Shown: piece by piece, positions 7,737-15,623 of the stretch
Numbering within the stretch: the first letter of the stretch is position 1
Layout: every line of letters begins with the position of its first letter
Assembly (NCBI GenBank): GCA_964343075.1
Contig: CAYFGT010000014.1
Coordinates: forward strand, 1 to 33,990
DNA: 33,990 bases
Reading direction: 5' to 3'
From: UBA2588 sp964343075
GTDB lineage: Bacteria > Chloroflexota > Dehalococcoidia > Lucifugimonadales > UBA3495
Notes under the pieces: generated by a model
What the model was told of the DNA's origin: nothing
The model's input: only the letters and a program-made list of their open reading frames with translations
Databases searched by the model: none
Position numbers and translations under genes: made by a program

Positions 7737-9605
7737 CTAGGGATTTTTGTGGTTTTGACTGGTTTCTAAACCCTGGATAATCGGTTTCAATTTTGTCGCC
7801 AAGACCGGAACAATCTGTTCCCAATCACCTACTAAGCCGATATCACAAGATTTGAAAATAGGATGTCGTTTGTTTGTATTGACACCAATAATAATCCCTG
7901 ATTTTTGCACTCCCACAGTATGGTTGAATGCCCCCCTTAGTCCAATCGCAATATATATCTTTGGTGAAATAGTGGTTCCACTAATGCCGACTTGAAATTT
8001 GTAAGGTAGCCAACCTTCATGCACTACGTTTCTACTCGTAGCCAGTGAGGCATTAAGGGAATTTGCTATTTCGATGATTTTGGATACATTATCTTGCGAT
8101 CCTATTCCCATACCTATGCCTAAACACAATGTTGGGTTGGTCTGTTGAATAGCCCCCGTCTCTTCGTCTTCTCGGGACTCTATCACAGTTATAGCGCTAC
8201 TCGGAATATCATTAGGTTTAATTTGTATAACTTCAGGGTTAGAGAATGTTTCACGTGATACAGGTGTTAACATGCCTTCTCGTAGAGTGACCATGTAAGG
8301 TTTAGTTTTCGATAAAATAGGCGCGATGATATTGCCACCCAAAGCTGGTTTGAGTTGGACAAGTTGATTTGTGTTGTCTAGCTCTAAATCTATAGCGTCT
8401 CCAGTCAATCCCAATTGTAGGTGAGCGCATATTCTGGATGCTAGATCTCTCCCATTGGGCGTCGCAGGGAATAACACAGCGTAAGGATTGTGCTGTTCAA
8501 TTTGTTGGGCAAGGAACCGGGCAGTTGCATCACTCCATACGGGGCCTAATGACTCATAGTCCAGATTAATGACGGAATCGGCTCCGAACTTGGATAACTC
8601 CAAGTACTGATTATCATTCTCGTTGCTAAATGTAATCGCGGTAATATTGCTTTTAAGAGAAGCACTCAATTGTTGCGCCTTACCTAAAAGCTCGAAACTT
8701 ACCGCGCGCAAGACATCTCTCTCCGATTCTGTGACAACCCATATACTAAGGTCACCGTTAGGGAATCGGAGATTGGTAGAGAATGAAGATTGTTCGTGAT
8801 TGTCTGGCATCTCCGCAAGAGCCTCTGTAAGATGCATGATAGCTTCATCACATGCTTCGTCTATTTGTGTTTCTGTATCAATGATTATGCCGCGGCGTTC
8901 GCTTTCCACAATACGAATGTCTTCCACCCAAGTGGGTGATGCCATGGATCCTACAGATTCTTTTGACAGTTTTAAATCAGGACCATTAAGTGTGGTTATT
9001 GGTAATGTTTTTGCGTATTCCATTTGTTCTTTTGAAGGCCATGTTTCTTCTGCAACACCCTCTCCTACAGTCAATAAACACGGAGTGGAGCACTCAAATA
9101 CATCGGTTCCGTTTGTGGAGTTCTTGAAGACTTTTAATTTGTGTCCTGAAGGGCTTGTTTCAAAATGATTGACGTCACTAATATGGGGAATATTTAGTAG
9201 TTCAGCGACTTGAGGTCCGACTTGCCCTGTTTCTGAGTCTGAGCTGTTCCGGCCGGTTATGATTAAATCAAATTGTTCATCTACTAGGAAAGCATGTAAT
9301 ATTCTAGAAGTTACTAAGGTGTCAGAACCTGCAAATGACTGATCGCTTAATAGTACTCCTCTCGTAGCTCCCAACGCCAAAGCTTGCTGGATACCATTGG
9401 ATGCATCCGGAGGACCCATGGATAATGCCGTGATGTCTACTGGTAAGTTTAGTTCTGAAAATATTTGCAATGCTCTATTCAAACCTAACATATCAAAAGG
9501 ATTAGGCTCCGATGGAACCCCATCACGATTTATGGTTTTTGTTTCATGGTCAAATGTGATTCTAGATATAACGGGTACATATTTGATACAGACACATATT
9601 TTCAT
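7737..9605 (-). CDS. Fused electron transfer flavoprotein, beta-alpha (single chain)
   Basis: A 622-residue protein joining two normally separate subunits. Residues 1-265 are ETF beta, with KYVPVI near the start and the AMP-binding loop DLIITGRNSSDSETGQVGP (113-131). A polar linker covers about 266-283. Residues 284-605 are ETF alpha, ending in the FAD domain with TSRNVVHEGWLP (523-534), the VGISGTTISP loop (539-548), HTVG (562-565) and HPIFKSCDIGLVGD (581-594). ETF takes electrons one at a time from acyl-CoA dehydrogenases and passes them to a membrane quinone oxidoreductase, which is not encoded in this window. The reading frame is continuous, so this is not a frameshift artefact. It is encoded upstream of two acyl-CoA dehydrogenases on the same strand. 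Confidence 0.9.
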   Translation of the reverse strand: MKICVCIKYVPVISRITFDHETKTINRDGVPSEPNPFDMLGLNRALQIFSELNLPVDITALSMGPPDASNGIQQALALGATRGVLLSDQSFAGSDTLVTSRILHAFLVDEQFDLIITGRNSSDSETGQVGPQVAELLNIPHISDVNHFETSPSGHKLKVFKNSTNGTDVFECSTPCLLTVGEGVAEETWPSKEQMEYAKTLPITTLNGPDLKLSKESVGSMASPTWVEDIRIVESERRGIIIDTETQIDEACDEAIMHLTEALAEMPDNHEQSSFSTNLRFPNGDLSIWVVTESERDVLRAVSFELLGKAQQLSASLKSNITAITFSNENDNQYLELSKFGADSVINLDYESLGPVWSDATARFLAQQIEQHNPYAVLFPATPNGRDLASRICAHLQLGLTGDAIDLELDNTNQLVQLKPALGGNIIAPILSKTKPYMVTLREGMLTPVSRETFSNPEVIQIKPNDIPSSAITVIESREDEETGAIQQTNPTLCLGIGMGIGSQDNVSKIIEIANSLNASLATSRNVVHEGWLPYKFQVGISGTTISPKIYIAIGLRGAFNHTVGVQKSGIIIGVNTNKRHPIFKSCDIGLVGDWEQIVPVLATKLKPIIQGLETSQNHKNP

Positions 9606-9631
9606 GGTGAATCCTCATCGTAAGGCGCAAA

Positions 9632-9659
9632 TTGACTATTGATGAAATCCGGCTACAAT
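9632..9659 (+). promoter_or_regulatory. Sigma-70-type promoter for the ketopantoate reductase-like gene
   Basis: TTGACT (9632-9637), a 16-base spacer and TACAAT (9654-9659), each box one mismatch from consensus. It lies in the 89-base divergent gap and ends 35 bases before the GTG start. On the opposite strand TTTACC (9680-9685) and TAGAAT (9658-9663) with 16 bases between could drive the ETF gene. If so the two -10 boxes overlap and the divergent promoters would compete. Confidence 0.55.
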
Positions 9660-9694
9660 TCTATTAAATTTGACTACATGGTAAAGAGTTTATT

Positions 9695-10615
9695 GTGAAA
9701 ATACTAGTAATGGGAACTGGGGGAATAGGTGGATATTTTGGAGGGCTCTTGGCTAGAGCGGGGCATGATGTCACGTTTGTTGCTCGCGGTCAACATTTGG
9801 AAGCTATTGTTGAGGCAGGCTTAACGGTAGAAAGCTCCAATAAAGGTGATTTCACCGTAGGATGTAAAGCAACTGACTCGCCAGATGGATCTGATACCCC
9901 AGAATTGCTCATTTTTTCTGTGAAAATGTATCAGAATCAAGAGGCAATCGAATTGATCAAACCTTCTGTTGGCCCGGATACAACTATTTTGTCTATTCAG
10001 AACGGTATTGATAATGGACACTTGTTATCACAAGCATTTGGGTATGACAATGTGATGATTGGCTCCGCATTTGTTGAAGGCCGAATTAAGGCTCCCGGGA
10101 TAATTAGTCAAGGAGGACCTGGAATAGCAGCGTTTGGAGAACAATTTATTGGATTAACAGAAAGAGGCCGAACGCTCAATCAGATTTTTGAAAATGCGGG
10201 ATGGGATGTAGAGCTTCATGAGAATATGGAAGGAGTATTATGGAAAAAGTTTGCATACTTGGTAGCAGCGGCGTCAGTATGCTCAGCGAGCCATTCAGAC
10301 TATGGTTCAATGCGAAGTAACCCTGATACTCGGCAATTGATTCTAGAAGGAGCCGCTGAAGTACTGGCAGTAGGCAGAGCTCTAGGCAAATCAATAACTG
10401 ATGATTCCGTTTCGTGGGCGGAAAATTCATTGGATAGATTCCCTGCAACAGGGAAGGCGTCTTTAGCAAAAGATTTTATTGAGGGTAAGCCCGTAGAATT
10501 AGACGGGCTTACAGGTAGGGTGGTTCAATTGGGACTAGAAGTTGGTGTGCCTACTCCAATATGCAGCACGTTGTATGCGATTTTGAAACCTTGGGCCATA
10601 AACAACAACGTCTAA
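9695..10615 (+). CDS. panE: 2-dehydropantoate 2-reductase family protein (ketopantoate reductase)
   Basis: A 306-residue NADPH-dependent reductase. The N-terminal Rossmann motif is GTGGIGG (7-13) and the nicotinamide loop is QNG (102-104). The catalytic Lys lies in LWKKFAYLV (182-190) and corresponds to Lys176 of the E. coli enzyme. The expected reaction is ketopantoate to pantoate in pantothenate and CoA synthesis. Members of this superfamily also reduce other 2-oxo acids and genomes often hold several paralogues, so the exact substrate is less certain than the family. The GTG at 9695 is chosen because it starts exactly at MKILVMGTGG, the usual N-terminus. It stands alone between two operons, with its own promoter. 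Confidence 0.82.
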   Translation: MKILVMGTGGIGGYFGGLLARAGHDVTFVARGQHLEAIVEAGLTVESSNKGDFTVGCKATDSPDGSDTPELLIFSVKMYQNQEAIELIKPSVGPDTTILSIQNGIDNGHLLSQAFGYDNVMIGSAFVEGRIKAPGIISQGGPGIAAFGEQFIGLTERGRTLNQIFENAGWDVELHENMEGVLWKKFAYLVAAASVCSASHSDYGSMRSNPDTRQLILEGAAEVLAVGRALGKSITDDSVSWAENSLDRFPATGKASLAKDFIEGKPVELDGLTGRVVQLGLEVGVPTPICSTLYAILKPWAINNNV

Positions 10616-10631
10616 TTGTGGTTTTACCTTG

Positions 10632-10661
10632 TTGACATAAATATACAATTACAGAGATAAT
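10632..10661 (+). promoter_or_regulatory. Sigma-70-type promoter of the SAM-recycling operon
   Basis: A perfect TTGACA (10632-10637), an 18-base spacer and GATAAT (10656-10661, one mismatch). The expected transcription start is near 10668, about 137 bases before the mtnA start codon, leaving room for the structured leader that follows. The promoter begins 17 bases after the panE stop. Confidence 0.7.
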
Positions 10662-10664
10662 TGT

Positions 10665-10784
10665 TGCTGTGGACGAGGGGCACAACGCACATACAAACTT
10701 ATACTTGCGGACTTGGCCACTGGTAAACGCTTAAGTTAGGAAAGAAGACACAACTTTATCCGCTTCTCTCTGTCTAAGAGAAGC
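10665..10784 (+). ncRNA. Structured mRNA leader, possible riboswitch/attenuator for mtnA operon
   Basis: The region between promoter and terminator has several short complementary segments: GTGG (10670-10673) with CCAC (10717-10720), enclosing CGCA with TGCG; GCGGA with TCCGC (ending at 10763); and AAGTT with AACTT. The 5' arm of the terminator can also pair with AAAGAAG at 10741-10747 (6 of 7 pairs), a possible antiterminator. A ligand-controlled leader is expected here because the operon makes and recycles SAM. I cannot match it to SAM-I, SAM-II, SAM-IV or SAH classes; GCCACTGG is slightly reminiscent of a cobalamin box but the rest is missing. A free small RNA ending at the terminator is the alternative. 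Confidence 0.4.
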
Positions 10785-10793
10785 TTTTTTTTT
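10762..10793 (+). terminator. Intrinsic terminator/attenuator just before mtnA
   Basis: Stem GCTTCTCT (10762-10769) with AGAGAAGC (10777-10784), 7-nt loop, then nine T (10785-10793). It lies downstream of the promoter and only 11 bases before the mtnA start codon, with the GGAG ribosome site immediately after the T-run. It therefore cannot be the end of the upstream panE transcript alone and must be overcome for mtnA to be expressed. Confidence 0.85.
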
Positions 10794-10804
10794 GGAGCTA
10801 GGGA

Positions 10805-11830
10805 TTGCAAGAAATTATACCAATCAGTTGGGAGAACGATGCTCTTCACATTCTGGACCAGACTAAATTGCCAGAAGTCGAAGAAGTGATTGAATTAACC
10901 CATTATGAAGAAGTCATTGAAGCTATTCAATCACTTCGAGTCCGAGGAGCTCCTGCAATTGGAGTTGCTGCGGGGTACGGTATGGCTATAGCAGCAAAAA
11001 ATATAGATCCGTTATCTGATTTTATGGCCGAATTCAAAAACATAGCATCTAAAATGATTGCTGCGAGACCAACTGCTGTTAATTTGTCTTGGGCTGTTAA
11101 TCAAATGATAGAACTGTGCAACACTATCGAAGACACTAATCAGGCTCCGGAAATAATTCTTAAAGAAGCTATAGCAATTCATCAACGAGATGAAGCAATA
11201 AATAGACAGATGGGAAATATAGGTAAAGAAGTTCTTGTTGATGTACCAAGTGTATTAACTCATTGTAATACTGGTGCACTTGCTACTTCTGGGTATGGTA
11301 CCGCTTTTGGCGTGATTCGTGCCGGCATAGAATCGGGACTGGCATTTTCAGTGTTCAATACCGAAACAAGGCCGTTTTATCAAGGATCAAGACTCACCTC
11401 TTGGGAATTTAAAAAATTAGGAGTTGACTCAACATTAGTAGTGGATTCGGCAGCGGGATCATTAATGAACCAAGGAAAAATAGGTTGCGTCATCACTGGG
11501 GCCGATAGAATAGCAGCGAACGGAGACAGTGCAAACAAGATCGGGACATACAGCTTAGCCGTTTTGGCCAAAGAAAATGAGATACCATTCTATATAGCTG
11601 CTCCGACCAGCACTATTGATATGAGCTTGGAATCTGGGTCACAAATTGATATCGAATACCGTGATCAGACTGAAATTACTCATCATTCTGGTACTAGGAT
11701 TGCTCCTGAGGGTGTTTCGGCATTGAATCCTTCGTTTGATGTCACTCCGGCAAAATACATATCAGGAATAATCACAGAAAAGGCGATATGCAGACCTCCA
11801 TATGATCAATCTATCGCTAATATAATGTAG
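10805..11830 (+). CDS. mtnA: S-methyl-5-thioribose-1-phosphate isomerase
   Basis: A 341-residue aldose-ketose isomerase of the eIF2B-like fold. It converts 5-methylthioribose-1-phosphate, made by the next gene product, to methylthioribulose-1-phosphate in MTA salvage. The signature RVRGAPAIGVAAGYG is at residues 45-59. The catalytic Cys is C154 in THCNTGALAT, and the acid is D234 in TGADRIAANGD, matching the Cys/Asp pair known from the Bacillus enzyme. The start is TTG at 10805, with GGAG at 10794-10797 and 7 bases of spacing. It is the first gene after the leader and terminator, and mtnP follows after 7 bases. Confidence 0.93.
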   Translation: MQEIIPISWENDALHILDQTKLPEVEEVIELTHYEEVIEAIQSLRVRGAPAIGVAAGYGMAIAAKNIDPLSDFMAEFKNIASKMIAARPTAVNLSWAVNQMIELCNTIEDTNQAPEIILKEAIAIHQRDEAINRQMGNIGKEVLVDVPSVLTHCNTGALATSGYGTAFGVIRAGIESGLAFSVFNTETRPFYQGSRLTSWEFKKLGVDSTLVVDSAAGSLMNQGKIGCVITGADRIAANGDSANKIGTYSLAVLAKENEIPFYIAAPTSTIDMSLESGSQIDIEYRDQTEITHHSGTRIAPEGVSALNPSFDVTPAKYISGIITEKAICRPPYDQSIANIM

Positions 11831-11837
11831 GTTGATG

Positions 11838-12701
11838 ATGGATATAGAGACAGCTATCATTGGCGGAAGTGGATTGTATGATTTGGAAGGAATTCAGGAC
11901 GTCCAAGTTATAGATGTAAATACACCTTTTGGTCCACCTAGCGACGGTATCACTGTAGGCAATCTGGATGGCGTCAACGTAGCCTTTCTTCCTAGACATG
12001 GAAAAGGACACAAGATAAATCCAACTCAAGTCCCATATAGAGCCAATATATTTGCGCTAAAAACTATAGGAGTTAAAAGAATTATATCAGTGAGTGCGGT
12101 AGGGAGTTTAGTGGAAGAATTACCTCCGCGTAGTTTGGTGGTGCCTGATCAATTGATTGACCGTACGAGGCAGCGTAAGTCCACATTCTTTGAAGATGGT
12201 ATTGTAGCTCATGTAAGTATGGCGGACCCTTTCTGCCCAGTTTTGTCTGAATTGATTTATGACAATTCGATAGAATTTGACATCAATTCCAAGAAAGATG
12301 CTACTTGGGTGGTAATGGAAGGCCCTGCATTTTCGACAAGAGCAGAATCATTTCTGTATAAGAATTGGGGAGCTCAGATTATTGGTATGACAGCATTGCC
12401 CGAAGCTAAATTGGCACGAGAAGCTGAGATTTGCTACTCTGCAATGGCATGGGTGACGGATTATGACTGCTGGAGAGAAGACGAACAAGATGTTTCGGTA
12501 GAGATAGTTATACAAAATTTGCAACATAATGTTAATGTATCTAAAGATATTCTCGCTAAGGTAATTAAACAGACAAGTAAGTTACAAAATTGTGGATGTA
12601 ATGAAGCACTTAAATTTGCAATTATCACTGACCCAGGTCAAATAAACGATGAACAAAAAAATAAATTAAGGCCGCTGTTATCAAAATATTTCGATAAGTA
12701 A
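11838..12701 (+). CDS. mtnP: S-methyl-5'-thioadenosine phosphorylase
   Basis: A nucleoside phosphorylase of about 287 residues that splits MTA, the by-product of polyamine and related syntheses, into adenine and methylthioribose-1-phosphate. Marks are IIGGSGLYDLEGI near the N-terminus, the phosphate site FLPRHGKGH, the MEGPAFSTRAES segment and TALPEAKLAREAEICYSAMA, followed by VTDYDCW. The last carries the purine-binding Asp and is typical of MTAP rather than of plain purine nucleoside phosphorylases. The start is ambiguous: TTG at 11832, ATG at 11835 and ATG at 11838 are consecutive codons. I prefer 11838 because TAGG at 11828-11831 gives normal spacing. Directly coupled to mtnA. Confidence 0.9.
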   Translation: MDIETAIIGGSGLYDLEGIQDVQVIDVNTPFGPPSDGITVGNLDGVNVAFLPRHGKGHKINPTQVPYRANIFALKTIGVKRIISVSAVGSLVEELPPRSLVVPDQLIDRTRQRKSTFFEDGIVAHVSMADPFCPVLSELIYDNSIEFDINSKKDATWVVMEGPAFSTRAESFLYKNWGAQIIGMTALPEAKLAREAEICYSAMAWVTDYDCWREDEQDVSVEIVIQNLQHNVNVSKDILAKVIKQTSKLQNCGCNEALKFAIITDPGQINDEQKNKLRPLLSKYFDK

Positions 12702-12718
12702 CTAAATAGGAGAAAAAT

Positions 12719-13066
12719 ATGCCTAGAAAAGAAAATGGAGAACCATACTACAGAGTAGACTCACCTGAAGCGCATGATATTCTACACGCTGATCCAGACA
12801 ACTCAGTTGTGATTGATGTTAGACGGGATGACGAATGGGAGACAGGTCATGTTACTGATGCGCTGCATATTCCTGTTGATGACTTGCTTGATAGGACGGA
12901 TGAAATTCCAACAGACAAGAAAGTATTTTTCATATGTGCAGCAGGCGTACGGAGTGGTTTGGCATGTGAAATGGCAGCCAGTATAGGATTTGATTCTGAA
13001 ATGCTATATAACATTGAAGATGGTACTCCTGCTTGGATATCTGCAGGACTTCCTACAACTTATTGA
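12719..13066 (+). CDS. Single-domain rhodanese-like sulfurtransferase
   Basis: A 115-residue protein with one rhodanese domain. IDVRRDDEWETGH (32-44) and the active-site loop CAAGVRSG (73-80) with Cys73 are intact, so it should carry a persulfide. Such proteins move sulfane sulfur between acceptors; the partner is not visible. The ATG at 12719 has AGGAG upstream, and the gene lies 17 bases after mtnP and 39 before ahcY, inside the SAM-recycling operon. A link to sulfur released from MTA or homocysteine metabolism is possible but unproven. Confidence 0.85.
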   Translation: MPRKENGEPYYRVDSPEAHDILHADPDNSVVIDVRRDDEWETGHVTDALHIPVDDLLDRTDEIPTDKKVFFICAAGVRSGLACEMAASIGFDSEMLYNIEDGTPAWISAGLPTTY

Positions 13067-13105
13067 TATAGAAATTAGGCTCGTAAATTATTATGGAGGG
13101 AACCA

Positions 13106-14374
13106 TTGGCAACATCTAAAAACGGGGACGTGAAAGACTTAAATTTGACTGATGAAGGAGTCAATAGAATCAATTGGGCGGGTAGAGAGATGCCTGTACT
13201 CAAATTGATACAGGAAAGATTTGAAAAAGAAAAACCATTAGAAGGGATCCGGATATCAGCGTGCTTGCATGTAACGACTGAGACAGCTAATTTAGCTATA
13301 GCAATCAAAGCAGCCGGTGCAGATTTGGTACTGTGTGCTAGTAATCCATTAAGTACTCAAGATGATGTAGCAGCTGCCCTTACTAAAGAATACGGAATTC
13401 CAACCTTTGCTATCAAAGGAGAGGATGATGATACTTATTATTCTCATATTAAGGCAGTACTAGACCATAAACCCCAAATCACTTTGGATGATGGAGCTGA
13501 CTTAGTTAGTATTTTACATAAAGAATATCCTGATTTAATCGATGAAGTTATTGGGGGAACTGAAGAAACTACCACTGGTGTAATACGTTTGAATGCGATG
13601 GCGGCTGATAAAGCGCTCAAGTACCCTATAATCGCTGTTAACGAAGCAGACACAAAGCACTTTTTTGATAATAGATATGGAACTGGTCAGAGCACTTTGG
13701 ACGGTATTACCAGAGCAACAAACTTGTTATGGGCTGGTAGAAATGTTGTAGTAAGTGGTTATGGCTGGTGCGGCAGAGGAGTGGCTTCTAGGGCCAAAGG
13801 ACTTGGAGCTCATGTGATTGTGACTGAAGTTCAGCCAATAAGAGCTCTTGAAGCTGTTATGGACGGTTTCACAGTAATGACAGGGGTTGAGGCTGCCGCA
13901 ATTGGAGAAGTGTTTATTACTGTAACAGGAGGACTTCACACTCTTGGTAAAGAACACTTTTCGGTGATGCCAGACGGAGCGGTATTATCTAATAGTGGGC
14001 ATTTCAATGTTGAGATCGATATTCCCGCATTGGAAGATATGGCTGTCGCGAAAAAAAATGTCAGAGATTTTGTAGACGAATATACCATGCCAGACGGGCG
14101 AACTTTGTATTTGCTTGGTGAGGGTAGATTAATAAATTTAGCTGCTGCAGAAGGACATCCTTCCGCTGTGATGGACATGAGTTTTGCTAACCAGGCCTTA
14201 AGCCTTGAATATCTTATGGCTAATGCTAAAAGCATGGAAAATGGAGTGTACGTCGTTCCTAGAGATATTGATGAAGAAGTGGGACGACTAAAACTTGCAG
14301 CATTAGGTGTTTCGATTGATACGCTTACAGAAGAACAAGAAAAATATATAAATAGTTGGGAAGAAGGAACCTAA
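13106..14374 (+). CDS. ahcY: Adenosylhomocysteinase (S-adenosylhomocysteine hydrolase)
   Basis: A 422-residue NAD-dependent cytosolic enzyme that hydrolyses SAH to adenosine and homocysteine, relieving methyltransferase inhibition. HVTTETANLA (55-64) begins the substrate domain, DDGADL is at 128-133, GGTEETTTGV at 150-159 and the NAD-binding GYGWCGRGVA at 218-227. The C-terminus (VPRDIDEEVGRLKL and on) is complete. The length fits the shorter bacterial/archaeal form without the 40-residue insertion. The start is TTG at 13106 with GGAGGG at 13095-13100, 5 bases away; no in-frame ATG is near. metK follows after 16 bases, so making and clearing of the SAM cycle are cotranscribed. Confidence 0.94.
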   Translation: MATSKNGDVKDLNLTDEGVNRINWAGREMPVLKLIQERFEKEKPLEGIRISACLHVTTETANLAIAIKAAGADLVLCASNPLSTQDDVAAALTKEYGIPTFAIKGEDDDTYYSHIKAVLDHKPQITLDDGADLVSILHKEYPDLIDEVIGGTEETTTGVIRLNAMAADKALKYPIIAVNEADTKHFFDNRYGTGQSTLDGITRATNLLWAGRNVVVSGYGWCGRGVASRAKGLGAHVIVTEVQPIRALEAVMDGFTVMTGVEAAAIGEVFITVTGGLHTLGKEHFSVMPDGAVLSNSGHFNVEIDIPALEDMAVAKKNVRDFVDEYTMPDGRTLYLLGEGRLINLAAAEGHPSAVMDMSFANQALSLEYLMANAKSMENGVYVVPRDIDEEVGRLKLAALGVSIDTLTEEQEKYINSWEEGT

Positions 14375-14390
14375 TCTTAAGGAGTATAAA

Positions 14391-15593
14391 ATGCCACTAT
14401 TGTTCAATGAATCGCCGAGTTACTTGTTAACTTCGGAATCAGTTACTGAAGGACATCCAGATAAATTATGTGATCAGATTTCTGATGCAGTTATAGATGC
14501 TGTTATGAAAGATGATCCTATGGGCAGAGTAGCTTGTGAGACAGCTATGACTAACGGTTTGGTTGTTGTCATGGGAGAAATTACCACCAAGGCCAATCTA
14601 AACATACCCGCAATAGTGAGGGCCACCCTTCGAAAAGCTGGGTATACAAATTCGGATTATGGGATTGATGCTGACAGCTGCGGGGTGAGTGTTAGTGTTG
14701 GAGAGCAGTCTGCTGACATAAACGCAGGGGTGAGTAATGCGATAGAAACCAGAGGAGATAGTGATGGGGACCAGTCAACGGGAGCGGGTGATCAAGGAAT
14801 GATGGTAGGTTTTGCTTGTAACGAAACAGAAGAATTGATGCCATTAACGATCAGCCTATCGCATCGTTTAGTTCGGCAGCTGGCTGAAGTTAGGAAGGAC
14901 GGGACATTGCCATACTTGAGACCAGACGGCAAGTCACAAGTAACAGTTGAATATCAGAATGGCAAACCTAAGCGAGTAGATACAGTTGTTATAAGTACAC
15001 AACATGATCCTGATGTAGATAACAGTACTATTGATAAAGACATCCGGGAACATGTTATCTCGAAGATAGTTCCTGCAAATATGCTAGATGACCAGACAAA
15101 ATATTACATCAATCCTAGCGGTAGATTTGTAATAGGAGGCCCTGCAGGAGATGCTGGCTTGACTGGACGCAAAATCATTGTTGATACATATGGGGGGATC
15201 GCACGTCATGGGGGAGGAGCATTTTCTGGTAAAGACTGTACAAAAGTTGACAGATCAGGTTCTTATGCTGCTAGATATGTAGCAAAAAATATTGTCGCGG
15301 CAGGATTGTCTGATAGAGCAGAAGTTTTAGTGTCGTACGCTATTGGTGTTGCTACCCCAACTTCGATTAGCGTCGAAACTTTCGACACTAACCATGTCGA
15401 TAATCAGATGATAAACGATTTGGTTATGAAGACGTTCGATTTGAGGCCTGATGCAATTATAAGAGATTTGGATCTTAGACAACCTATCTATTCCCCAACA
15501 GCCGCATATGGACATTTTGGGCGATTAGATTTAGATTTACCGTGGGAAAGAACAGATAAAGCGGCGGGTTTACGAAAATCTGCGGGACTTTAG
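14391..15593 (+). CDS. metK: S-adenosylmethionine synthetase
   Basis: A 400-residue methionine adenosyltransferase that makes SAM from methionine and ATP. Visible motifs are TSESVTEGHPDKLCDQISDA (residues 14-33; its His binds ATP), the hexapeptide GAGDQG (131-136), DTYGG and the phosphate-binding GGGAFSGKD (274-282). The C-terminus is complete (FGRLDLDLPWERTDKA). An ATG start at 14391 follows AAGGAG. It sits between ahcY and the phosphohexomutase and shares the upstream leader, so a SAM-, SAH- or MTA-sensing control over the operon would make sense. Confidence 0.95.
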   Translation: MPLLFNESPSYLLTSESVTEGHPDKLCDQISDAVIDAVMKDDPMGRVACETAMTNGLVVVMGEITTKANLNIPAIVRATLRKAGYTNSDYGIDADSCGVSVSVGEQSADINAGVSNAIETRGDSDGDQSTGAGDQGMMVGFACNETEELMPLTISLSHRLVRQLAEVRKDGTLPYLRPDGKSQVTVEYQNGKPKRVDTVVISTQHDPDVDNSTIDKDIREHVISKIVPANMLDDQTKYYINPSGRFVIGGPAGDAGLTGRKIIVDTYGGIARHGGGAFSGKDCTKVDRSGSYAARYVAKNIVAAGLSDRAEVLVSYAIGVATPTSISVETFDTNHVDNQMINDLVMKTFDLRPDAIIRDLDLRQPIYSPTAAYGHFGRLDLDLPWERTDKAAGLRKSAGL

Positions 15594-15623
15594 CAAGTTT
15601 ATATCACAAATTTGAGGTAGAAG

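Noticed and set aside
8800..9168. 122-codon open frame on the plus strand
   Set aside because: It lies wholly inside the ETF gene on the other strand, has no family resemblance, and the ETF frame is clearly the coding one.
10665..10740. SAH riboswitch suggested by GGACGAGG near the start of the leader
   Set aside because: The first bases resemble the SAH motif, but the partner strand CTCGTCC that should close its first stem is absent.
10700..10752. Cobalamin riboswitch suggested by GCCACTGG followed by AAGTTAGGAAAGAAGAC
   Set aside because: Only the last box is faintly similar; the upstream GGGAA and GGTG core elements are not found, and the operon has no B12-specific gene.
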